A DNA stretch of 25,606 nucleotides, from contig UPXR01000010.1 of the NCBI GenBank assembly GCA_900557365.1, forward strand, positions 1-25,606. The letters run 5' to 3'. The translations under genes were made by a program, and so were the position numbers. The DNA is from an uncultured Dialister sp. (GTDB lineage Bacteria > Bacillota_C > Negativicutes > Veillonellales > Dialisteraceae). This document shows positions 7,783 through 15,079 of this stretch, piece by piece (position 1 is the stretch's first letter; each line of letters opens with the position of its first letter). Under the pieces are notes generated by a model. That model had not been told where the DNA came from and made no database searches. It worked only from the letters and a program-made list of their open reading frames with translations.

Positions 7783-7807
7783 GCCGCACAGCCTGTGCGG
7801 CCTTTTT
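7783..7807 (+). terminator. Terminator-like hairpin in the EamA leader (possible attenuator)
   Basis: GCCGCAC (7783-7789) and GTGCGGC (7795-7801) pair around AGCCT, followed by C and TTTTT (7803-7807). The T-run is about 5 nt from the ribosome-binding GGGAGG of the EamA gene. A full terminator inside the leader suggests premature termination as a control step. A short upstream frame starting ATG TGG at 7755 begins M-W-I-F-S-D-F-C-F and runs through the hairpin. Confidence 0.6.
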
Positions 7808-7821
7808 ATTTGGGAGGAAGT

Positions 7822-8709
7822 ATGCGTCACGGGTTTTATGCATTTCTTGTCTTTGCAGCGGGAGCATCCTACGGAGTCCTGTCCACCTTTGTGAAGCTGG
7901 CTTACGGGGATGGCTTCACGGTAAGCGACGTGTCGGGCGGTCCCTGTTTCCTGGGAGCGGTTCTCCTGTGGGTGCTGGCGCTGATGAAGAAATTTTCCCG
8001 TCCCGGAGGGAAGGTGCTTCTTTTCCTGGCTGCTTCGGGATGTCTCATGGCAGGGACGACCATGTTCTACTACCAGGCTCTGACGACCCTTTCCGCCTCT
8101 CTGGCGGTGGTGTTCCTGTTTCAGAGCATCTGGATCGGTACCGTGCTTGATGCGTTTCTGAAACGGGAATTTCCTTCGCCGTGGCGGCTTTTCTCCATTG
8201 TAATGGCTCTGGGAGGAACGATTCTTGCTTCCGGGGCGCTGGCGGAGGCAGATTTTCACTTTTCTTCGGGCATGATCTGGGGATTTCTGGCGGCGTGCTC
8301 CTATGCTTCCTTTATCACGGTAAGCACCATCCGCATCGAGGGCATTACACCCATCGCGAAGTCGGCCTTCATGACTTCAGCAGACATGATAGTGACCTTT
8401 CTGATCCTTCCGCCGCTGTTTCTGACGGATGCGTCATACTTCCTGGATTTCCTGCCCTGGGCGGCATTCCTGAGCCTCTTCGGCATTGTCCTTCCGCCGA
8501 TCCTGCTTTCCTGGGGGATGCCGCATATCGGGCCGGGGCTGGGGAGCCTTCTCACGGCGGCAGAGCTTCCCACGGCGCTGCTTATGTCTTCCCTTGTTCT
8601 GGGAGAATCCATGGAGCTTTTCCAGTGGCTGGGCATCCTCTGTATCTTCGGGGGAATCCTTGCAGGAAATCTGGAAGAAATCCGGAAAAGGAAAAACAGC
8701 GGAGAATGA
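7822..8709 (+). CDS. EamA-family (drug/metabolite) transporter
   Basis: This is a 295-residue integral membrane protein with the two tandem five-helix EamA repeats of the drug/metabolite transporter superfamily. About ten hydrophobic segments are visible, from AFLVFAAGASYGVLSTFVKLAYG at the start to WLGILCIFGGILAGNLEEI at the end. The second repeat carries the typical LTAAELPTALLMSSLVLGE. The family exports amino acids, nucleosides, or other small metabolites; the substrate here is unknown. ATG 7822 is chosen over an in-frame GTG (7795) because GGGAGGAAG precedes it directly. The gene stands alone, with a terminator hairpin in its leader. A GC-rich inverted repeat (8696-8702 with 8714-8720) spans its end but lacks a T-run. 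Confidence 0.9.
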   Translation: MRHGFYAFLVFAAGASYGVLSTFVKLAYGDGFTVSDVSGGPCFLGAVLLWVLALMKKFSRPGGKVLLFLAASGCLMAGTTMFYYQALTTLSASLAVVFLFQSIWIGTVLDAFLKREFPSPWRLFSIVMALGGTILASGALAEADFHFSSGMIWGFLAACSYASFITVSTIRIEGITPIAKSAFMTSADMIVTFLILPPLFLTDASYFLDFLPWAAFLSLFGIVLPPILLSWGMPHIGPGLGSLLTAAELPTALLMSSLVLGESMELFQWLGILCIFGGILAGNLEEIRKRKNSGE

Positions 8710-8836
8710 AAAGCCGCTGTCTGCGGGGGAAAAAGGCGGAAGATTTTCTCTGAAGAATCCTCTGACGGGCAGAGGCAGAAAAAATTTCCTTTTGCAAAAA
8801 AGGGGCTCCGCTTGCGTTTGCGGACACAATTTCGGC

Positions 8837-8900
8837 GATTTAGGGAAATCTGGGGCTGTTTGGGGGGATTTCGGCCCGTTTGGGGAGATTTAGGAAATCT
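8837..8900 (+). repeat. G-rich short repeats downstream of the EamA gene
   Basis: GATTTAGGGAAATCT (8837-8851) recurs as GATTTAGGAAATCT (8887-8900), each itself an inverted repeat. Between them GTTTGGGG-x-GATTT occurs twice. Runs of three or more G at 8843, 8852, 8862 and 8882 could allow a loose G-quadruplex on the plus strand. No gene is present. Confidence 0.5.
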
Positions 8901-8953
8901 TAAAAAATCGGTGTATGAATAATATTTAATTAATTTTGTAAAAATATACAGTA

Positions 8954-9030
8954 TTTCAGGAGAGGAAAGAGTGAGGAAAACCTGAAAATGCCCACATTGC
9001 GGGCATTCCGGGGCTTCCTCATTTTAATTT
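8954..9030 (+). ncRNA. Candidate small structured RNA
   Basis: After an AT-rich promoter-like stretch (TATACA 8945-8950), three pairings are visible: TTTCAGG (8954-8960) with CCTGAAA (8981-8987), AATGCCC (8987-8993) with GGGCATT (9001-9007), and TGAGGAA (8972-8978) with TTCCTCA (9015-9021), then TTTTAATTT. The first and third interlock as a pseudoknot or switch. It could be a free RNA of about 75-80 nt ending in a terminator. No known family was recognised. Confidence 0.45.
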
Positions 9031-9060
9031 GGATAGATCAGGATACAATATGATATACCA

Positions 9061-9138
9061 TGCCAATCCGTGCCAATCCATGATGGCAGTTAAATTTCAC
9101 CGTTTTTCGCCGTTTTTCTTCAAAGTCCTCAAAAGTCC
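9061..9138. repeat. Three successive pairs of direct repeats with 10-bp period
   Basis: TGCCAATCC occurs at 9061 and 9071, CCGTTTTTC at 9100 and 9110, and AAAGTCC at 9122 and 9132. Each pair is spaced exactly 10 bp, one helical turn. The block lies about 50 bp upstream of the strong potE promoter and may hold protein-binding sites on one DNA face. Confidence 0.55.
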
Positions 9139-9186
9139 ATATGAGTTCGTGGGAAAATTTTTTTTGAAAAAATTTGAAAAAAGGTC

Positions 9187-9215
9187 TTGTACCCGGGGTT
9201 CATTTATGATATATT
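9187..9215 (+). promoter_or_regulatory. Promoter of potE
   Basis: TTGTAC (9187-9192), a 17-nt spacer and TATATT (9210-9215), preceded by A/T tracts (9157-9182) like an UP element. The start would be near 9222. Confidence 0.75.
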
Positions 9216-9221
9216 CACGGT

Positions 9222-9431
9222 AAATAAAAATGTATTGCGCCCTGAGCAAGCGCAGCGGGCGTAATCACGCTTCGATGAAGCGTCCGGTTTTCTTTTTGCC
9301 CTGTTTCTTTCACCTGGTTATGAAAGCAAATGGGGCGCCGTTATGCCTGAATTTTCAGGCTTCCGGTGCGATTCCGGGACAGTTCCTCCGGCGCTATGAG
9401 CTTCGCCGGCATATGTTGAAGAAAGAAGGGA
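9222..9431 (+). promoter_or_regulatory. Highly structured leader of potE (candidate riboregulator)
   Basis: Five hairpins follow one another: TTGCGCCC/GGGCGTAA (9235-9264), ACGCTTC/GAAGCGT (9267-9283), CTTTCA/TGAAAG (9307-9326), GCCTGA/TCAGGC (9345-9360) and CCGGCG/CGCCGG (9388-9409). The second is followed by TTTTCTTTTT (9288-9297) and could terminate transcription. An ATG at 9230 opens a 102-codon frame that overlaps the start of potE, but it has no ribosome site. I do not recognise any known riboswitch. In enterobacteria speF-potE is controlled by an ornithine-sensing leader, so control by ornithine or polyamines is a reasonable guess. Confidence 0.5.
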
Positions 9432-10775
9432 ATGACCTTGACAAAGAACAAAAAAATGGGAGTGGTGCAGCTCACAACTGTTACAGCCATCAATATGATG
9501 GGTTCCGGAATTATCCTCCTCCCTGCGACACTGGCTGAAATCGGGACGATTTCTATTTTCTCCTGGATCCTTGCATCCATCGGAGCGACTCTTCTGGCTT
9601 ATGCATTTGCAAAATGCGGCATGTATACGAAGAAGGTCGGCGGCATGGGCGGCTATGCGGAATATCGTTTCGGCAGAGCAGGCAATTTCCTGTCCAATTT
9701 CTGCTACACGATTTCTCTGATCATTGCCAACGTGGCCATTGCCAGCGGTGTCGTCAGCTACGGTTCTTATGTATTTAACTTCCAGCTGGATCCGGTGGAG
9801 GTATGCCTTGCCACCATCGGAGTCCTCATGGTAGCTGCCACCATTTCTCTGGTAGGACCGAAGCGCTTTGGCAAGTTCTCTTCTCTCGGCGTGCTCTGCG
9901 TGGTAACGCCTGTCATCGGTCTGCTTCTCTTCGGCGGATTCTTCTTCCAGCCTGATGTTTACCGGGAAGCATGGAATCCGGGAAATGCATCTTTCCTGGA
10001 CTGCATGAAGAATTCCATTGCGGTTATCATCTGGGCATTCCTCGGACTGGAAACGGCATGCGCCAACTCCCAGACTGTTGAAAATCCGGAAAAGAATGTG
10101 CCGATTGCCGTTCTGGCAGGTACACTTCTGGCCGGTGCATGCTACACCACTTCTACCGCAATCATCGGCGGCCTGGTTCCCTATCAGGATCTGATGACAG
10201 CCAATGCTCCTTTCGGCCTTGCTTATGCCACCATGTTCGGCGAAACCGCAGGCTACATCGTTTCCTGCATGCTCGTATGCTCCTGCTTCGTATCTCTCAC
10301 TGCATGGCAGTTTACCGTATCGGAAGTGGCAAGAGAAGCTTCCTCCATCGGCCTCTTCCCGCAGTTCCTGTCCAGGGTTAACCGTTTCTCCTCTCCTTAT
10401 GTAGCCATCGGCACCCTGGTTGCCATTCAGGCAGTTATGACGCTGTCCACAATGAGCCCGACTCTGCTGAAGCAGTTCAATGTACTCATCAACCTGGCCG
10501 TCATGATCAATCTGATCCCTTATCTCCTGGCTATGGGGGCTGTATCCGATCTGCAGAGAATAGAGGGCATTACCGGACAGAAAGCCAAATGGGCGAATAT
10601 GGCAGCGGTAGCCGGCGGAATTTACAGCGTATATGCTGTATACGGATGCGGCTGGACCGTTATCCTGGAAGGCGCTTTTGTAACAGCGATGGGTCTGGTC
10701 ATCTACGGACTGGTATCCTCTCATCTCCGCTATAATGCAGGGACTACGATGTCTTCCCTGAAAAGAAATATGTAA
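9432..10775 (+). CDS. potE: Putrescine/ornithine antiporter PotE-like
   Basis: This is a 447-residue APC-superfamily permease with about 12 membrane helices. It resembles E. coli PotE closely along its length: KMGVVQLT and NMMGSGIILLPA at the start (helix 1 substrate-binding break), GGMGGYAEY, SLIIANVAIAS, WAFLGLE-ACAN, VENPEKNVPIAVL, and WQFTVSEVA. PotE exchanges putrescine for ornithine at the inner membrane, giving acid resistance when paired with ornithine decarboxylase. No decarboxylase gene lies next to it here. AGAAGGG precedes the ATG. The gene is alone between a strong promoter with a structured leader and a terminator. Ornithine links it to the nearby arginine operon. Confidence 0.93.
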   Translation: MTLTKNKKMGVVQLTTVTAINMMGSGIILLPATLAEIGTISIFSWILASIGATLLAYAFAKCGMYTKKVGGMGGYAEYRFGRAGNFLSNFCYTISLIIANVAIASGVVSYGSYVFNFQLDPVEVCLATIGVLMVAATISLVGPKRFGKFSSLGVLCVVTPVIGLLLFGGFFFQPDVYREAWNPGNASFLDCMKNSIAVIIWAFLGLETACANSQTVENPEKNVPIAVLAGTLLAGACYTTSTAIIGGLVPYQDLMTANAPFGLAYATMFGETAGYIVSCMLVCSCFVSLTAWQFTVSEVAREASSIGLFPQFLSRVNRFSSPYVAIGTLVAIQAVMTLSTMSPTLLKQFNVLINLAVMINLIPYLLAMGAVSDLQRIEGITGQKAKWANMAAVAGGIYSVYAVYGCGWTVILEGAFVTAMGLVIYGLVSSHLRYNAGTTMSSLKRNM

Positions 10776-10791
10776 TCCGGAATCACGGAAT

Positions 10792-10825
10792 AAAAAGAGT
10801 CTGCTTCGGCAGGCTCTTTTCTTTT
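10792..10825 (+). terminator. Terminator of potE
   Basis: AAAAAGAGTCTGC and GCAGGCTCTTTT pair around UUCG (10805-10808), with a T-rich end. It begins 17 nt after the stop codon. Confidence 0.9.
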
Positions 10826-10895
10826 GGCCAGAAGAAATTCTGCAGTGCACTTTTTTTATCGGGGAATCCCGGGTAAACTGTATGGGAAGGGAGGC

Positions 10896-11600
10896 ATGGA
10901 TTTGAAAAAGATTTTCGGAGGAATTTTCAGCCTGTTCATATGGCTGACAGTATCCGTTCTGCCGGTTTCTGCAGCGCAGACAGATGTCATTCCGCGGTGG
11001 ACAGCCATGGATACGGCCCGGCAGACGCTGATCATGCATTCTGTGGACGGAGAAGCCTATACGGTATTCCTGATCGGCAGCGGGGAGAGAATGGGGAGCG
11101 GAACGGGCTGGGCTCAGCCCGGAGAACCGGTTTATTCGGGGAAATATCATGTGTATATTTCGCCGATGGGCTCTTCCCGTGCTTTTCAGCAGCCGGTCCG
11201 GATATTCCGGACCTTATTTGAGAATACGGGAACCGAGGAGGGAATCATTCGCCCGTATGCGCCTCACCGGAGCGGAGTCTATGTCGTGGCCGGGAAAATG
11301 GGCGCACCGGATATCCTTGTGTCTGTTCAGCAGGATACAGGATCAGGCTTTTATACCATCAATCTTTTTGCCATCAAGGATGGATTGCTGCAGCATGTCG
11401 ATTTTCTGAATCCCGATCACCGTGTATTCAGAAATTATGTGGTAGGCTGCAAGCCGGTCCGTTATCTGGAGGACGGTACACTGGCGGTGTACTGGTGGCA
11501 GCGGAAAATGCCGCATTTTCATATTTCCGTATATATGGTGGATAGAACCAATCTGCTGGCGTCCTTTGCATACAGCATGGAAGATGCGGAAGGTTACTGA
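10896..11600 (+). CDS. Secreted protein of unknown function
   Basis: This is a 234-residue protein I do not recognise. It starts MDLKKIFGG and continues with a hydrophobic core and VLPVSAAQTD, a standard signal peptide likely cut near residue 26 (V-S-A/A-Q). The mature part is rich in beta-type segments and aromatic residues (YTVFLIGSG, YHVYISPMG, YWWQRK), and no catalytic motif stands out. ATG 10896 follows GGGAGG at good spacing. It has no cysteine lipobox, so it is probably free in the periplasm or exported. It is monocistronic, between the potE terminator and a bidirectional terminator. Confidence 0.75.
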   Translation: MDLKKIFGGIFSLFIWLTVSVLPVSAAQTDVIPRWTAMDTARQTLIMHSVDGEAYTVFLIGSGERMGSGTGWAQPGEPVYSGKYHVYISPMGSSRAFQQPVRIFRTLFENTGTEEGIIRPYAPHRSGVYVVAGKMGAPDILVSVQQDTGSGFYTINLFAIKDGLLQHVDFLNPDHRVFRNYVVGCKPVRYLEDGTLAVYWWQRKMPHFHISVYMVDRTNLLASFAYSMEDAEGY

Positions 11601-11638
11601 GGAAACTGTCTCAGGCATATAAAACGGATGATAAACGC

Positions 11639-11673
11639 AAAAAAGGAATGAACCGATCGGTTCATTCCTTTTT
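11639..11673. terminator. Bidirectional terminator shared by two convergent genes
   Basis: A perfect palindrome with a 15-bp stem around GATC: GGAATGAACC/GGTTCATTCC is flanked by five or more A on one side and five T on the other. It lies 39 nt after the secreted-protein gene and 13 nt after metQ on the other strand. Confidence 0.92.
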
Positions 11674-11685
11674 GTTTTACATGAA

Positions 11686-12513
11686 TCAGAATGTAGGGGT
11701 TACAGCGCCGCCGTATTTCTTGTTGATGAAGTCCTTGACGGTCTGGCTGTGGAGGGCATCCATGAGCTTCTTGAGTTCCGGACGGTTTTCATCGCCTTCA
11801 CGGACAACGACAACATTGACATAGGGGGAGTCCGCACTTTCCGTATAAATGGCCGTATTCGGGTCCAGCTTGGCTTCCAGAGCGAAGTTGGAGTTAATGA
11901 TGGCGATATCCGCATCGTTCAGGGAACGGGGAAGCTGCGGGGCTTCCAGTTCGGAGAACTGCAGGTTCTTCGGGTTTTCCGCTACATCCTGCGGGGTGGC
12001 TGTGATGGGTGCTCCCTCGCGGAGCTTGATCAGGCCTGCGGACTGGAGGAGAAGAAGTGCGCGGCCGCCGTTGGTGGGATCGTTCGGGATAGCGACATGG
12101 GCGTTGTCGGGGAGATCCTTCAGATCTTTCAGTTTGGCAGAGTATACCTTCATCGGTTCCAGATGAACAGAGCCGATGGAAACGAGCTTGGTGCCTCTCT
12201 GCTTGTTGAATTCATCCAGATAGGGCTTATGCTGGAAATAGTTGGCATCGAGATTCTTGTCGTTCAGAGCCAGGTTCGGCTGTACGTAGTCGGTAAATTC
12301 CACGATTTCCAGGTTGACTCCCTCTTTGGCGAGCTGGTCCTTGACCTGATTGAGGATTTCTCCGTGGGGAACGGCAGTGGCGCCGATTTTCAGGGTGACC
12401 GCTTTTCCGGAAGAGGACTGAGCCGGTGCGGATTTCTGGTCTCCGCAGCCTGCGATGAAGCCGGCAGCAGCCAGAGCGGCGAGAGAAGCGATGACAGTTT
12501 TCTTGAAGTTCAT
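11686..12513 (-). CDS. metQ: Methionine-binding lipoprotein MetQ (NLPA family)
   Basis: This is a 275-residue substrate-binding lipoprotein of the NLPA/MetQ family. The N terminus is a lipoprotein signal with lipobox F-I-A-G-C, so Cys23 would be lipidated. The mature protein shows KIGATAVPHGEIL, FTDYVQPNLAL, LDANYFQHKPYLDEFN, IPNDPTNGGRALLLLQ and AIINSNFAL, all typical of methionine-binding MetQ. The ribosome site AAGGAGG and a T-box leader precede it, and that supports methionine as ligand. Oddly, no metN (ATPase) or metI (permease) follows: the gene ends at a terminator. It must serve an ABC transporter encoded elsewhere. Confidence 0.95.
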   Translation of the reverse strand: MNFKKTVIASLAALAAAGFIAGCGDQKSAPAQSSSGKAVTLKIGATAVPHGEILNQVKDQLAKEGVNLEIVEFTDYVQPNLALNDKNLDANYFQHKPYLDEFNKQRGTKLVSIGSVHLEPMKVYSAKLKDLKDLPDNAHVAIPNDPTNGGRALLLLQSAGLIKLREGAPITATPQDVAENPKNLQFSELEAPQLPRSLNDADIAIINSNFALEAKLDPNTAIYTESADSPYVNVVVVREGDENRPELKKLMDALHSQTVKDFINKKYGGAVTPTF

Positions 12514-12584
12514 AATGATTCCTCCTTAGATTCCGGGCCGAGGTGTACGGCCCTGTCTTCCCCGCAGGGAAGAGATTTTCATAC

Positions 12585-12859
12585 AAAAAGCTCCTTCATC
12601 CTTAAAGGGACGAAGGAGCTTGTATTCGCGGTACCACCCAATTTCATCCTTCCGTTGCCGGAAAGACCTCACAGAGTACGACGGCCTGTCAGCCTGGATA
12701 CTCTTCTTCTGTAACGGGAATTCCCGGACCGCTTCACTGTTCGGCGGTGCAAGCTCGGAGGCCATCTTCGGAAAATCGCGCTGCACTCCTTTTCACCGTC
12801 CGGAGCTCTCTTTGGCTTTGCTTTTTTCTTACTCTTCTCTTCACAGCTTGTATGAAATT
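12585..12859 (-). ncRNA. T-box leader (apparent Met specifier) controlling metQ
   Basis: On the minus strand the antiterminator contains GGGTGGTACCGCG (12639-12627), the T-box hallmark whose UGGU pairs with an ACCA tRNA end. Stem I is visible: base CAAGCT/AGCTTG, upper stem GAAAA..GC/GC..TTTTC, then an AGAGAG bulge and a terminal CTCC/GGAG hairpin. The 3' side of the specifier loop reads CGAAG-ATG-G, placing an AUG codon at 12765-12763. The terminator is a 14-bp stem (12621-12608 with 12601-12588) followed by U5. Uncharged tRNA-Met would therefore allow metQ transcription. Confidence 0.93.
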
Positions 12860-12865
12860 AATATT

Positions 12866-12894
12866 AGTGTAGCAAACAGGAAAGGAAACGTCAA
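12866..12894 (-). promoter_or_regulatory. Promoter of the T-box/metQ unit
   Basis: On the minus strand TTGACG (12894-12889), a 17-nt spacer and TACACT (12871-12866). It starts about 30 nt after the argD stop codon. I see no T-run terminator between argD and this promoter. Confidence 0.75.
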
Positions 12895-12923
12895 GACGGA
12901 CGGAACAGATTCCCTGATCGGAT

Positions 12924-14093
12924 TCAGGCCTTGGCGAGTACGTCCTTCATAATGGAAATGGCTTTTTTCAGCTGGTCTTCCGGAATCGTGAGAGCCGGGA
13001 GGAGACGGATCTTTGTCTTTGCCGTGAGGACGACAACGCCTTCCTTCAGAAGCTCATTGACAATGTCGGACAGATTTCCTTCCGGTTCGATGCCCCACAT
13101 GAGGCCCATGCCGACAATGGATTTGACGCCCTTGGCACCGGTGAAGGCTTCCTTAAGAATTTCGCCTTTCTTCACTACCTCTGCCAGGAACTGGTCATCC
13201 AGCTTGGACAGGATGTAGCAGGCACCGGCTGCAGCAATGGGGTTTCCGCCGAAGGTGGAGCCGTGGCTGCCCGCATCAAGCACGTCCTGCGTCTTTTCAT
13301 TGAACAGGCAGGCACCGATGGGAAGGCCGCCGCCCAGGCCCTTTGCGGTGGAAACGATATCGGGCTGTACATCGTAGTTCATGTAGCCGTAGAGCTTGCC
13401 GGTACGGCCGTTGCCGGTCTGGACTTCATCCACCACGAGAAGAATGTCATGGGCTTTGGCATACTGGTAAACGCCTTCAAAGAAATCCTTCTGCAGCGGA
13501 TGTACGCCCCCTTCTCCCTGAATGGGTTCCATCATGACGGCGCAGATGGTGGGATCGTTTTCACAGAGCTGAATGAAAGCGTCCAGATCGTTGGCCGGGG
13601 TGTACTTGAAGCCTTCCGTAAGAGGGAAGAAGTTCTGATGGAATACATCCTGGCCGGTGGCTGCCAGCGTCGTGACGGTACGGCCGTGGAAGCTGTTGAT
13701 CAGAGTGACGATGGTGGTGCGGTCTTTTCCGTATTTGTCGATGGAGTATTTCCGCGCACCCTTAATGGCACATTCATTGGCTTCTGCGCCGGAGTTGCCG
13801 AAGAAAACCTTTTTCATGCCTGTTTTTTCGCAGAGCATTTCCGCCAGCTCGGCCATGGGCTGGGTGTAGAAAAGATTGGAAACATGGTTCAGCGTATGGA
13901 GCTGCTTTTCTACGGCAGCAATCCATCCGTCGTCGGAAATGCCGAAGATATCGACGCCGATGCCGCTGCCCATATCGATGTATTCCTTGCCGTTTTCATC
14001 ATAGAGAAGAGAGCCTTTGCCTTTGACAAAGCAGACCGGGTATCTGGCGTAGGTATGAGCAATATAGTTTTTATCTTTTTCAAATGTATTCAT
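12924..14093 (-). CDS. argD: Acetylornithine aminotransferase ArgD
   Basis: This is a 389-residue class III PLP-dependent aminotransferase. It converts N-acetylglutamate semialdehyde to N-acetylornithine using glutamate, the fourth step of arginine synthesis. The PLP lysine is Lys251 in STAKGLGGGLPIGA. FFGNSGAEANECAIK (97-111), FHGRT (135-139), EPIQGEGG (189-196) and VVDEVQTGNGRTG (220-232) are the family motifs, all intact. Length is typical (about 390). It is the last gene of the arginine operon, 95 nt after argB with a hairpin in the gap. AAAGGA precedes the ATG. Confidence 0.97.
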   Translation of the reverse strand: MNTFEKDKNYIAHTYARYPVCFVKGKGSLLYDENGKEYIDMGSGIGVDIFGISDDGWIAAVEKQLHTLNHVSNLFYTQPMAELAEMLCEKTGMKKVFFGNSGAEANECAIKGARKYSIDKYGKDRTTIVTLINSFHGRTVTTLAATGQDVFHQNFFPLTEGFKYTPANDLDAFIQLCENDPTICAVMMEPIQGEGGVHPLQKDFFEGVYQYAKAHDILLVVDEVQTGNGRTGKLYGYMNYDVQPDIVSTAKGLGGGLPIGACLFNEKTQDVLDAGSHGSTFGGNPIAAAGACYILSKLDDQFLAEVVKKGEILKEAFTGAKGVKSIVGMGLMWGIEPEGNLSDIVNELLKEGVVVLTAKTKIRLLPALTIPEDQLKKAISIMKDVLAKA

Positions 14094-14137
14094 GGGAATG
14101 TCCTTTCCTGGAGAATGTAAGGGGATGAAAATGAAAG

Positions 14138-14172
14138 GGCCGCCCGGAGGGAATCCCTCTCCGGGACAGGCC
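14138..14172 (-). other. Strong intercistronic hairpin between argB and argD
   Basis: On the minus strand CCCGG/CCGGG and AGGG/CCCT pair around a short loop, flanked by GGCC/GGCC. It lies 16 nt after argB. Only a broken U stretch follows, so it may act as a stability or partial-termination element that lowers argD expression. Confidence 0.5.
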
Positions 14173-14188
14173 TTACGGATGAGCGGAA

Positions 14189-15061
14189 TCAGCCGCGGGA
14201 TGCGGTGAACATGGTGCCCAGCCCTTCATCGGTAAGAAGCTCGATCAGGGTGGCATGGGGCGTTTCCCCGTTGATGATGAAGACCTTGCGGACGCCTTCC
14301 TTGACGGCATTGGTGCAGCAGCCGACCTTGGGGATCATGCCGCCGGCAATGACTCCGTCTGCTTCGAGCTGTTCCGCTTCTGCCACAGTCAGTTCCTTGA
14401 TCAGGGTGGACGGATCGTCCTTGTCCATGTAGACGCCGTTGATATTGCTCATGACGATCATGCATTCTGCATGGAGCGCAGCAGCAACCTTGGCTGCTGC
14501 CGTATCGGCATTGATATTGTGCGGCTGGCCGTGCTTATCGACGCCTACGGAGGAAATGACCGGGATGAAGCCTCCGGAAAGGAGGTTTTCGATGATGGAT
14601 GGATCGATATGGTCGATTTCGCCGACCAGTCCCAGCTTTTCACTGGCTGTATGGACCTGAATCATATTTCCGTCGATGCCGCAGAGACCGGCTGCTTTGC
14701 CTCCCAGAGAGGAGAGGTCGGCTACCAGGCCTTTGTTGACCTTGCCGGCCAGAACCATCTGGACGACTTCCATGGTTTCCGGGGTGGTGACGCGGAGACC
14801 GTTTTCAAAATGGGATTCGATATGGAGGGCGGAAAGCATTCTGTTGATATCCGGGCCGCCTCCGTGAACCAGGACAATCTTGACACCCATCATGTGAAGA
14901 AGAAGGATGTCTTCCATGACGGATTTTTTCAGATTCGGATCGGTCATGGCATTGCCGCCGTACTTGGCGACGATGCACTTGCCCCGGTATTCCTTGATGT
15001 AGGGAAGGGCCTGAATCAGGATTTCTGCCCGTACGGCATTGGTGGTTTTGCTTGCTGTCAT
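14189..15061 (-). CDS. argB: Acetylglutamate kinase ArgB
   Basis: This is a 290-residue amino-acid kinase that phosphorylates N-acetylglutamate, step two of arginine synthesis. KYGGNAM (33-39) and VHGGGP (65-70) form the phosphate- and substrate-binding loops, and LSGGFIPVISSVGVD, NINADTAAAKVA and GGMIPKV complete the fold. The N-terminal extension with A-x-x-L-I-Q-A-L-P-Y-I is the helix found in the hexameric, arginine-inhibited kinases, so feedback inhibition by arginine is likely. Arginine-inhibited kinases usually accompany the cyclic pathway. AAGGAG precedes the ATG. It starts 18 nt after argC. Confidence 0.97.
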   Translation of the reverse strand: MTASKTTNAVRAEILIQALPYIKEYRGKCIVAKYGGNAMTDPNLKKSVMEDILLLHMMGVKIVLVHGGGPDINRMLSALHIESHFENGLRVTTPETMEVVQMVLAGKVNKGLVADLSSLGGKAAGLCGIDGNMIQVHTASEKLGLVGEIDHIDPSIIENLLSGGFIPVISSVGVDKHGQPHNINADTAAAKVAAALHAECMIVMSNINGVYMDKDDPSTLIKELTVAEAEQLEADGVIAGGMIPKVGCCTNAVKEGVRKVFIINGETPHATLIELLTDEGLGTMFTASRG

Positions 15062-15079
15062 TGTTGTTCTCCTTTTCGG

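Noticed and set aside
9230..9538. 102-codon frame in the potE leader as a real protein
   Set aside because: Its ATG is only about 8 nt from the predicted transcript start with no ribosome site, and its end overlaps potE. I kept it only as a possible leader frame, not as a gene.
9318..11150. 610-codon minus-strand frame across potE and the secreted-protein gene
   Set aside because: It crosses two genes and a terminator on the opposite strand and encodes low-complexity, Cys/His/Arg-rich sequence, so it is a shadow of real genes.
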